Origin: Paulinella micropora
Taxonomy: Eukaryota > Cercozoa > Imbricatea > Euglyphida
Reading direction: 5' to 3'
Length of the DNA stretch: 20,914 bases
NCBI GenBank assembly: GCA_009731375.1
Contig: BJOX01000070.1
Coordinates: forward strand, 872,679-893,592
Position 1 is the stretch's first letter. Every line of letters starts with the position of its first letter. This document shows, in pieces, positions 1 through 8,785 of this stretch. Made by a program: the position numbers and the translations under genes. The notes beneath the pieces are model-generated. The model made no database searches. It was not told where the DNA came from and saw only the letters and a list, made by a program, of their open reading frames with translations.

Positions 1-15
1 CCTGAAGCAGTGGGG

Positions 16-111
16 GGGGCCCCAACGCCACCCCCGCGCCGCCGCCCCCGCCTCGCCGCGCGATAGCGCGGCGAGGCGGGGTCGGCAGCGCGGGGTTGGC
101 GTAGGGTGCCC
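16..111. repeat. GC-rich foldback palindrome
   Basis: Bases 21-61 pair with 66-106 around a four-base loop (GATA at 62-65). Of 41 positions 37 are complementary; the mismatches are 24/103, 31/96, 40/87 and 45/82. The inner 16 bp (46-61 with 66-81) are perfect. Positions 16-18 can also pair with 109-111. It is extremely GC-rich beside AT-rich sequence. It could be a foldback transposon or MITE, or the end of a larger element cut by the window edge. No coding potential was seen. Confidence 0.85.
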
Positions 112-413
112 TTGAATTGCACTGAGTTGAAGTTATGACGCGTGAACTTAATTTTACACAAACACTATAGTTTTATTATATTTATAATAACCAAAAAATA
201 CCTGTCGATACTTTGATATTTGAAACCGGAAACAGGAGGCTCCTTTACATTTTATTCAAGTGCAATTTAGTTTTACGCAGCATTACAGCTTTAATACTAA
301 AGAAAGTTAATACTAAAGAAAATGTTTACAGCAAGCATCATAGTAATTAATAGAGATAAATTAATGAAAAGTGTAAACAAACTAAATGCAAATGATATTA
401 ATATTAATAATTG
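112..413. other. AT-rich non-coding spacer
   Basis: This stretch lies between the GC-rich foldback and the first A-type repeat unit. It is AT-rich with short runs such as tatttataataa and atattaatattaata. I see no credible ORF, RNA gene or repeat in it. Confidence 0.5.
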
Positions 414-641
414 ATATTTTCTGTTAAGACGTGTATTAATTATAATTATAATTGAAGTTAGGGTCTCTATTAGTGTTCAAGGTATATAATAAATTATTAC
501 TATTTCTATTTTCTAAGTTGGCTACTCTGCTTCCGTTGTCGCTTGCCAGCAAGATCCTCATGCGCTGGCGGTGGATCTCCTGTATATACCTTCACTTTCT
601 CTACTCCTCTTCTTCTCCTTCTTCTCCCCTTCCTTCCCAGA

Positions 642-1022
<381 letters not shown>

Positions 1023-1069
1023 GTAGAAATATAAATTTCTAGAATCTTTCTCCTTACTACCTTCGTAGA

Positions 1070-1255
1070 TTACAGACATACAGCAATGATGGTGCTGATG
1101 TCGCGGCAGACACACGCAGACATACAGCAACGATGGTGCTGCATGTCAACGTCACGACACACACAGACATAGACATACAGCAACGATGGTGCTGCATGTT
1201 ACGACACACACACACACACACACACAAACACACACATACGGCAAGGATGGTTACT
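1070..1255. repeat. Short acatacagcaa subrepeats
   Basis: Three imperfect copies of a unit containing acatacagcaaNgatggtgctg start near 1076, 1121 and 1172, followed by a (CA)n stretch. The same arrangement recurs about 725 bp downstream at roughly 1803-1975 in A unit 2. This is a minisatellite nested within a larger duplication. Confidence 0.7.
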
Positions 1256-1474
1256 AATTAATATTTTCTGTTAAGACGTGTATTAATTATAATTATAATT
1301 GAAGTTAGGGTCGCTGTTAGTGTTCAAGGTAACAAATTATCAATATTTCTATTGGCTACTCTGCTTCCGTTGTCACTTGCCAGCAAGATTCTCATGCGCT
1401 GGCGGTGAATCTCCTGTATAAACCTTCACTTTCTCTACTCCTCTTCTTCTCCTTCTTCTCCCCTTCCTTCCCAG

Positions 1475-1503
1475 AAAGAGAGAGAGACAGAGAGAGAGTG
1501 TGA

Positions 1504-1561
<58 letters not shown>

Positions 1562-1581
1562 GTGCGTGTGAGTGTGTGTGA

Positions 1582-1623
<42 letters not shown>

Positions 1624-1629
1624 GCGCGC

Positions 1630-1664
<35 letters not shown>

Positions 1665-1680
1665 CGAGAGCGAGAGAGCG

Positions 1681-1743
<63 letters not shown>

Positions 1744-1750
1744 AAGAGAG
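1475..1750. repeat. GA/GT compound microsatellite (A unit 2)
   Basis: The array is (GA)n interrupted by (GT)n and a short CG-bearing variant (gcgcgtgcgcgcgc near 1619-1632). Apparent ORFs here are repeat artefacts. Confidence 0.9.
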
Positions 1751-2203
1751 GTAGAAATATAAATTTCTAGAATCTTTCTCCTTACTACCTTCGTAGATTA
1801 CAGACATACAGCAATGATGGTGCTGATGTCGCGGCAGACACACGCAGACATACAGCAACGATGGTGCTGCATGTCAACGTCACGACACACACAGACATAG
1901 ACATACAGCAACGATGGTGCTGCATGTTACGACACACACACACACACACACAAACACACACATACGGCAAGGATGGTTACTAATTAATATTTTCTGTTAA
2001 GACGTGTATTAATTATAATTATAATTGAAGTTAGGGTCGCTGTTAGTGTTCAAGGTAACAAATTATCAATATTTCTATTGGCTACTCTGCTTCCGTTGTC
2101 ACTTGCCAGCAAGATTCTCATGCGCTGGCGGTGAATCTCCTGTATAAACCTTCACTTTCTCTACTCCTCTTCTTCTCCTTCTTCTCCCCTTCCTTCCCAG
2201 AAA

Positions 2204-2220
2204 GAGAGAGAGAGAGAGAG

Positions 2221-2287
<67 letters not shown>
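2204..2287. repeat. GA/GT microsatellite (A unit 3)
   Basis: This is a shorter GA-GT-GA array ending A unit 3. The sequence switches to the B-type block immediately after it. Confidence 0.85.
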
Positions 2288-2290
<3 letters not shown>

Positions 2291-2410
2291 CACATAAACG
2301 ACTACACCTTTACAATAACATATATACATAACATAACATAATAATATCACCGCACAATATATCTAAACAGAAATATTAACTTTAATAACTATAATATAAT
2401 ATTAATACTG

Positions 2411-2420
2411 NNNNNNNNNN
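2411..2420. other. Assembly gap (10 N)
   Basis: Ten undetermined bases lie inside B unit 1. A gap inside repeats means the local structure may be misassembled. Confidence 1.
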
Positions 2421-2580
2421 ATAACATTAATACTGAGCCGCTGAATACTAATGTAATATCTTCCTTAATACGCTCAACCCAATAACTAGGTTTCCACCTT
2501 AGATAAAGGTATAACTTACTAGCTATACTTTTCACGTGGACGTTCCCTGAGTCCAATTGTAAAATTGTTCTCTCAATAAG

Positions 2581-2701
2581 AACGAAGAAGAAGAAGAAGA
2601 AGAAGAAGAGAGAGAGAAAGAAAGAAAGAGAGAGAGAGAGAGGGAGAGAGTGAGAGAGGGAGAGAGTGAGAGAGGGAGAGAGTGAGAGAGGGAGAGAGAG
2701 A

Positions 2702-2742
<41 letters not shown>

Positions 2743-2769
2743 TGAGAGAGAGAAAGGGAGAGAGAGAGA

Positions 2770-2818
<49 letters not shown>

Positions 2819-2887
2819 AGCGAGAGAGAGCGGAAGAGAGCGGGAGAGAGCGGGAGAGAGCGAGAGAGAGAGAGAGAGAGAGAGAGA
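2581..2887. repeat. GAA and GA microsatellite (B unit 1)
   Basis: (GAA)n at about 2581-2607 passes into (GA)n with GGGAGAGAGTGAGAGA higher-order units at about 2641-2700, then a short (GT)n and more GA. Several long repeat-driven ORFs on both strands here are not genes. Confidence 0.9.
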
Positions 2888-3137
2888 CTTTTCAATAACA
2901 TATATACATAACATAACATAATTATATTAATATCACCGCACAATATATCTAAACAGAAATATTAACTTTAATAACTATAATATAATATTAATACTGAGCC
3001 GCTGAATACTAATATAATATCTTCCTTAATACGCTCAACTGAATAACTAGGTTTCCACCTTAGATAAAGGTATAACTTACTAGCTATACTTTTCACGTGG
3101 ACGTTCCCTGAGTCCAATTGTAAAATTGTTCTCTCAA

Positions 3138-3147
3138 NNNNNNNNNN
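3138..3147. other. Assembly gap (10 N)
   Basis: Ten undetermined bases lie at the point where B unit 2 enters its GA array. Confidence 1.
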
Positions 3148-3161
3148 GAGAGAGAGAAGAG

Positions 3162-3192
<31 letters not shown>

Positions 3193-3327
3193 GACTAATA
3201 ATATAATATTAATACCGAGCCGCTGAATGCCTAGGTTTCCACCTTAGATAAAGGTATAACTTACTAGCTATACTTTTCACGTGGACGTTCCCTGAGTCCA
3301 ATTGTAAAATTGTTCTCTCAACAAAAA

Positions 3328-3432
3328 CGAAGAAGAAGAAGAAGAAGAAGAAGAAGAAGAAGAAGAAGAAGAAGAAGAAGAAGAAGAAGAAGAAGAAGAG
3401 AGAGAGTGAAAGAGAGAGAGAGAGAGAAGAAG
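3328..3432. repeat. GAA microsatellite (B unit 3)
   Basis: About 23 consecutive GAA triplets are followed by a GA run. This is the last host-type repeat before the viral element. The poly-R and poly-S ORFs across it are artefacts. Confidence 0.9.
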
Positions 3433-3657
3433 ATAATTACACTTTTTTTGCAGGTATTTTTTAAAGAAAAATATTCTCCAAAAAAGTGTGTTTAAGCCCA
3501 AATTCGACAACGAGAGAAATCAAAGAGAAATCAAGAGGAAATCAAGAAAGGAAGCGAAAAGGAATAATTTAATTAATTATTTTACATTTATAAAAATATA
3601 TTCATATTCATATAAATATAGTTGAGACACATCTACCGACAAAAAAAAAAGGAGGTA
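3433..3657. promoter_or_regulatory. Left edge of viral insert, AT-rich leader
   Basis: Composition changes from purine repeats to mixed AT-rich sequence near 3433. It contains three short imperfect direct repeats of agaaatcaa (3513-3547) and a TATA-rich stretch (about 3594-3620) upstream of the first viral ORF. No terminal inverted repeat could be matched to the right-hand end of the window. The exact virus/host junction is not determined, and promoter function is inferred only from position and composition. Confidence 0.3.
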
Positions 3658-3864
3658 ATGCCAAGACCAAAACTATACGAAGGAGAAGCAAGACGAAAGA
3701 GAAATAACGAGAAAGCTCTCGCATACTACTACCGCCACCAAGAAAGGCTGAAGGAGGAAAGAAAAGCAAAAGCATTAAAGCAAAAGCAAGAGCTCAGAAG
3801 CATAGACGAATATAAAAGGGAGATACAAGAACTGGAAGACCAAATAAGTAGAATAAATGTCTAA
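3658..3864 (+). CDS. Small charged coiled-coil protein, unknown function
   Basis: This is an open 68-codon gene. I chose the ATG at 3658; an upstream in-frame non-ATG extension to 3622 exists but is unlikely. The protein is highly charged. It starts PRPKLYEGEARRKRN, has a basic/aromatic middle (AYYYRHQERLK) and ends in a short amphipathic helix (SIDEYKREIQELEDQISRI), which suggests a small DNA-binding or oligomerising protein. It precedes the DNA polymerase on the same strand. A purine-rich ggaggta lies just before the ATG but need not be a ribosome site in a eukaryotic setting. It is one of only two viral ORFs here without a lesion. I do not recognise a named family. Confidence 0.6.
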   Translation: MPRPKLYEGEARRKRNNEKALAYYYRHQERLKEERKAKALKQKQELRSIDEYKREIQELEDQISRINV

Positions 3865-4002
3865 GCCATATAGTCTATTATTTTTTTTGTCGCGGTAAAA
3901 ATATTTTTCATCTAAACACATATAGTCCATGTAATATTGGTAAAAAGATTAATTAATTATTTTTAGAAAAAGTATCTTACCTTATATATACATAACTGTA
4001 AA
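3865..4002 (+). promoter_or_regulatory. AT-rich intergenic region with TATA-like box
   Basis: This 138-bp AT-rich gap separates the small protein from the polymerase. It contains ccttatatatacataac (about 3980-3996), ending a few bases before the polymerase ATG. A late or early viral promoter is inferred only from position and composition. Confidence 0.3.
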
Positions 4003-7000
4003 ATGTCCAAACCACCTTTACCACCAAGGCCAAACAAGCAATATGTTCAACTTCCTCAAGCTAAGGCTGAGCTAAGAAGGGTTGAAACGAAAGATAAAAG
4101 AAATCGCCAAGACCTTTTATCTAACATCCGTAGTAATACGAGGGCTAATCTCCGCGAGGCTAAGACCCGAGAAGCAAAGCGTCGAGATTTTAGAGCAAAC
4201 GATTACGAAGTTAGGAGGGATAACCAGCTGAACTCTCTCACATTCAAATTTAGGGACTTAGATATAAGTTTCTATGATACGGACACCTTGGAAGAGAAGG
4301 TATTGTTACCCGCTATAAGACACGCGAGAAGGGAAGGGATGATGGCTAATGCGGATGTCAATATATCTATAACATACTCCACCGCTCCCGCTAATGAGCG
4401 ATACGACCACTATTTAAAAAAGAAAAGTTTTAATTCATTACGATACCAAGTTCATGGATGCTCTGAACGAGTTCAACATAAACAATATTGAAGCAGGCGA
4501 GAGAGGATATGAAAGAAACATACGATATGTGGAAATAACCATAGTTCAAGAAAACGGCGGAAGATGCTATGAAGGAGCGAGAGATAAAAAAACTAAGGTT
4601 GAAGAAGGAGTAAGAATATCGCCACCAAGCAAAAATAACAACTGCTTATTCTTCTTATGTAAGGATATTCTAAATATTCACCCGATGAATAAGAACCGCT
4701 GTAATATTGTCAGAGCGGAATTCAACCTTCATCCAAACTCTCCTATACCATTTTCAATAGCCGTCCAAATATTGAACAAATATGCGAAGGAAGGGAAAAC
4801 ATACGAAATAACAGACCACATTATGAAGGAAACAGTCAGCACAAATGAAGCCGGTCAAGAACCCGACAAACTAATCTTTTTAGAAAATAACCATTATTAT
4901 GGACTGGTTAAGCAATTCAAGAAGCGGTGCGAAGACTGCTTGCAATTATATCTGAAGAAACATACCTGTAATCTTAACAGGAAAAAATATGCGGATATTA
5001 GATTGAAGAAAAATGGTAAAAGACACCTCATAACTAAGTTCCACACAGAAGAGCAAATAAACAATGACCAAATCCTCCATTACGATTTGGAATCATTTAG
5101 AAATACAACCATCGCGAACGGCTACGATATCCACGACTGCTACATAGTCGGATATACTCAGGGCTATGAGGGGTTTAAATACATAGCTGGCAAAGATTGT
5201 ATAAGTCAATTCGTGGACGAAATAATAAAACGAGGCGACCGTATAAAAGAAGGATGGGTGTCGAAAGGTAAAAATGACAAACCGCCAGTTCTATATGCTA
5301 ATGGTTTTAACGGAGCGAACTTTGACCACTACTTCATACACTAAGAATTAATTAAAAGAGTTATTAAGATTAAGTCATCAAAAATTAACAACGGCTCTAT
5401 CATCTGCTTAGAGTTTGAAAATGTCAAGATGTGGGATATGTGTACGCACACTCAAGGAAGTCTCAAAGCAAATCTTGAAAGTATGGGGTGCTCAGTGCTT
5501 AAGGGAGACTTTGACCACGACAGGGCGAAGAGATGGAAGGATATGGATGCCAAGATGAGGCAGGAATGTCTGGACTATCTTAAAAATGATGTTATGGGTT
5601 TGAAGGAATTATACGATAAGATAAACACGACGATATTTACAGCTCACAAAGTCAATCTAACAAATCATACATTTCAACTTCCAGCTTGGCTTTCAACATA
5701 TGGAAAAAATATGTAGACGGTAAATACGAAGTAAGACTACCAAATGTAGAACAGGAAAGAGCATTTAGAAAAGCGATTATCGGCGGAAGGACTTACCCGT
5801 CTAAGAGGCGATTCATTTCAGCTCAGTATGACAGATATTTGAAAAAACAGACCACCTTTGACGATATAATTGACTACCTAGTAGATGCGGATGTCGTATC
5901 TCTATACCCTACAGCGATGTTGTTAGCTTTTATGGATGGCAACATTATGGAAACAATCGGACCGTTTGACCCGCGGAACCTTCAAATCGGCATCTATAAT
6001 CTTGACTACATTTCTCCAAAAAATATACTACACTCCAGAATTGGACAGCGAGACCACATGGGCTCTCTTAAATGGAGATTAGAGGATATGAAGGACCAAT
6101 GGCTTACGAGTGTAGACATGAAGATATGGTGGCCGAAGGATATGAAGTCCGCATCATAAAGGATACTACACCGTAAAATCTGAATGTGTTTTCAAAGAAT
6201 GCATAGATGATATGTTTAAGGCGAAGGAAAATGCGGAGAAAGGTAGCCCGCAATATCTACTTGCTAAGCTGTTTATGAATAGTCTATACGGTAAGATGAT
6301 ACAAAGGCCAATACCATCCATTACAACATATATACAAACTAACGAAGAATACTGGAAATTCTGGAGTAGTAATCAAATAACTGACATCGTTAAATTTACA
6401 GATAAAGAAGGAAAAGATTTATGGCACATATCAGGTCTACCTCGTAATCCAATCTTATTAGAGAGTAGCATAACGAAACCATCACACTATGGGGCATTCA
6501 TACTTGCATACAGCCGTCGCATTATGTTTAAGTATATCAAAGAATCCAACCCGAACAGAAGCACTGAGGATGAATTTTACTACACCGACACTGACAGCCT
6601 CCAAATCCACGCGAGATGTGCGAGACATATTGAGAATATGGGCAATAAGCAACTGGGCGGTATAAGCGATGACTTAGGCGACGGTTGTAAGATTATAAAA
6701 GGTATATGGATAGCGCCAAAATTGTATATGTTAGAATTTACGATGAAAGATGCTTTCACTGCTGGTATGACAAAGGACGACCTCAAACACATATCAAAAG
6801 GGGTTCATATAGAAACAGCCGAAAATGGTGTTAAAAGATATTTCCATTTTAGGGGTAAAGGCTTAGATGCTCAACAGCTAAACTATGATGTATTTGATAA
6901 GATGGACAAAGGCGGTAGCATTGAAAATGTAAAGGGCTTTCAAATGAAAAAAATACACATTGATAGAAACAGCAAACAACAACAAGTCCCGCACTTCAGC

Positions 7001-7112
7001 ATTTTACATATGTCGAATGTTAAAAAAACAAGTTAATGAGAACAAGTGGGCGGGTCGTGAGTTCATCAACGATAACGACAGCATCCCTCTCGGTTTCCAC
7101 AAAAGAAGTTAA
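4003..7112 (+). pseudogene. Protein-primed family-B DNA polymerase, broken
   Basis: Replicative DNA polymerase of the protein-primed B type typical of polintons and PLVs. All core motifs are visible in order although spread over frames: exonuclease I DLE (about 5084), exonuclease II NFDHY (about 5318), exonuclease III YLKND (about 5575), polymerase A SLYP (about 5899), polymerase B KLFMNSLYG (about 6266), polymerase C YTDTDS (about 6581), and KLY (about 6718). A CX2CX7HXC cluster near 4930-4970 may be a degenerate zinc finger. The first ~150 codons are basic and could hold a terminal-protein or accessory region. The ATG at 4003 follows a TATA-like stretch. Lesions are a frameshift near 4450, an in-frame TAA at 5342-5344, frameshifts near 5705, 6120 and 6160, and one at an A7 run near 7021-7027. 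The reading frame ends at TAA 7110-7112, overlapping the lipase stop on the other strand. Family assignment is secure; activity from this copy is not expected. Confidence 0.9.
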
Positions 7113-7790
7113 TTATAAATACCTTTGAAGCTCCTAATCGTATGAACACCCCTCGTCGACTTCACTAACTTAGTATTTACAGCCGTAGCACCCAGCAATG
7201 ATACGGGGTCATACTTAGTTCGGTAGTTCGTGGTCAGCTTCGCAGTCTTCGCCCTTTTCCCTTTTGGATTTACTCTTGCAGCTACTCTGTCAATAACTCC
7301 CTCAATGAGGTCTTTTGTGCTACTACCTTTGTTGTATGTTGTAGCCCTTACCCCAGTCTGTCGGCTTAAATCTTTCGCTATTGTGCCACCTAACGAATGA
7401 CCCGTCAGCTCTACATTATCCTTACCATATTTCTTTATGACTTCATTAACCAGCTTCTGCTCTTCTTTATATCTCGGTGTTCTTTTCAATACTCCCTTTA
7501 CCAATGCGACATCTGTGAGTAAGTCTCGCTTATCCGCACTTCCTCTAAATGCTACAATCGCCTTACTTAATACCATCTTTTTCATATACTGTTGACTTTT
7601 CTTTGCTAGCGACTGGCTTCCAACCGTCAGGACCCTTTCTCTCTGTCGAAGACAAATAGACATCCTCAGACAACTCAGCACTACCGCCTTTTTGTCGTTT
7701 ATATTCTTTGCTCGCCTTTTTCAATGCTTCCTTGTAGCTTATACCATGTTTAGCGGAGTAAGCTTTAACGAAGACAATCCACTCGCTCAT
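7109..7790 (-). pseudogene. Class-3-type lipase, one frameshift
   Basis: Predicted alpha/beta-hydrolase (class 3 lipase) of the kind carried by PLVs and virophages, presumably acting on membrane lipids during entry or exit. The ATG is at 7790. The first ~40 residues carry the PLV-type lead (SYKEALKKASKEYKRQKGG). The lipase fold follows in another frame: a VAFRGS strand, nucleophile elbow GHSLGG, then YDPVSLLG and GVHTIRSF, which supply likely catalytic Ser, Asp and His. So the triad is intact, but a frameshift between about 7565 and 7600 separates the N-terminal lead from the catalytic domain. Joined length is about 226 codons, usual for this group. It converges on the polymerase gene with overlapping stop codons and diverges from the ExoX-like gene. 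Confidence 0.8.
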
Positions 7791-7848
7791 CCTATATTAT
7801 TTATTTAATTTTTTTATTTTTTATACTCCCTACTATATACACTCTACT
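7791..7848. promoter_or_regulatory. Divergent AT-rich promoter region
   Basis: This 58-bp, almost pure A/T spacer lies between the divergent lipase (minus) and ExoX-like (plus) start codons. TATA-like stretches face both ways (tatatt near 7794, tatata near 7835). A shared bidirectional promoter is inferred from geometry and composition. Confidence 0.35.
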
Positions 7849-8123
7849 ATGTCCACCCTTACGAGACTGTGCAAGAAGTTTGAACAACTTTCAATTGAAA
7901 ACAAAAATAAATCATTTTCTCTCGCAGATGTTCAAAAGGTAATCCACGACGAAATAAAAGCGATTGAAGAAAAGAGAAATGCTCAACCAAAAGACGTGTT
8001 TCATTTTGGTAAATACAAAGGAAAAAAATAGAAGACATCGCAAAGATTGACAAGCCATATATTGAATGGTTGGTCCGTCAGCCGTGGTGTAGTAATAAAG
8101 ATGAATTGAAAAAGTATTTATAA
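7849..8123 (+). pseudogene. ExoX-like C-terminal domain protein, one frameshift
   Basis: Small protein with a helical N-terminal half (about 45 residues) and a C-terminal half with the signature FGKYKGK followed, in the next frame, by IDKPYIEWLVRQPW. This pattern matches the small domain found at the C terminus of exodeoxyribonuclease X-like proteins and as a stand-alone domain in viruses; it probably binds or processes nucleic acid. The frame breaks at an A7 run (about 8023-8029), right after the FGKYKGK motif, and gives an early TAG. The rest stays readable to TAA 8121-8123. A one-base homopolymer error would restore the frame, so this could be an intact gene misread. Its stop abuts the stop of the convergent DCL-like gene. 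Family assignment is by motif only. Confidence 0.6.
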
Positions 8124-8744
8124 ACACCCTCTGATATTTATTTCTTTTTTTATTATTCGCAATATTGCTTTCTGTTTGTGGAAATCACTAAACTTGGTGA
8201 AATGCGGTTCTTTCAAAATGTTGTCCTCAACTTCTACTTCTATATTGACTTCAAGGTATTGTTTAAGGATGTCTTTGAATTGTATTATGTCAAATTGGTG
8301 GTCTACGTGGACATCAACCCGCTCATATATATCGCCACTTATTTCGCATATGTAGCGGGGTTCCACGAATACATCCATAGCCAAGCGGTCTAGATATTCT
8401 TGTATTTGTGGTCTTATCGTATTCCTGCTCGCATCTTTTATCACTCTCGCTATTTTTTTTGTTTCACTAAGCCCTATGAGGTCAACACAACAATTCCACG
8501 AAAACGGCTTACCATTTACGCGAAAGTGTTTTCTTCCCGTCGTTAAATTACTTCCAACATCAATGTTTCCATCTTTTAAGGCTGGGTGATGGGTTATAAG
8601 GTCTCGCACAAAATCGCTATCCTATGGGTTCAGTCCTTCTCCATCATTATATTTGCTTATTATTCTTCTTATGTGGGATTTGATAGATGCTTTTGTTAGA
8701 AACCTCTTACCTCCCACAACATACAACTTCCGATAATAAAACAT
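8118..8744 (-). pseudogene. DCL/DUF3223-like protein, one in-frame stop
   Basis: About 208 codons from ATG 8744, with a single in-frame TAG at 8624-8622 and otherwise open. The part after the stop has the layout I associate with DCL/DUF3223 proteins: a DFVRDLITHHP helix, a basic middle, then CEISGDIYERVDVHVDHQFD and a following helix (FKDILKQYL). The C-x2-S-G ... HVDH pattern resembles a degenerate HNH/treble-clef module, so a nucleic-acid-binding or nuclease-like role is possible. This is inferred and unproven; biochemistry for the family is limited (plant DCL proteins act in plastid rRNA maturation). It sits between the ExoX-like gene (convergent) and the fibre-like gene (same strand). An alternative is an unrelated HNH-type endonuclease. 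Confidence 0.5.
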
Positions 8745-8785
8745 ATTACTATATTATATTAGAAAAAAAATATTACGAAATTTAA

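Larger units (their letters stand above)
2314..3432. repeat. B-type tandem duplication, three units
   Basis: An AT-rich block (cataacataacataat, caccgcacaatatatctaaa) is followed by a unique-looking segment (gagccgctgaat to ccctgagtccaattg) and then GAA/GA microsatellites. Copies start near 2314 and 2893. A third, shortened copy starts near 3195 and lacks about 38 bp after gccgctgaat. Each copy ends in a microsatellite of a different length. Two 10-N gaps fall in this block, so copy number and spacing in the assembly are uncertain. Confidence 0.8.

Noticed and set aside
2311-3137. Terminal repeats of the viral element (B units)
   Set aside because: The B blocks are direct, host-side tandem copies with no counterpart at the right end of the window.
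3445-3470. Apparent splice acceptor (tttttttgcag) at the left edge
   Set aside because: A polypyrimidine stretch and AG occur by composition; there is no exon or matching donor to support it.
5342-5344. Reassigned stop codons (TAA/TAG as Gln)
   Set aside because: TAA ends the intact fibre-like, protease and lipase frames, and frameshifts accompany the in-frame stops, so decay is simpler.
7859-8127. Minus-strand ORFs overlapping the ExoX-like gene
   Set aside because: They are shadows of the plus-strand gene with recognised motifs and have no family signal.
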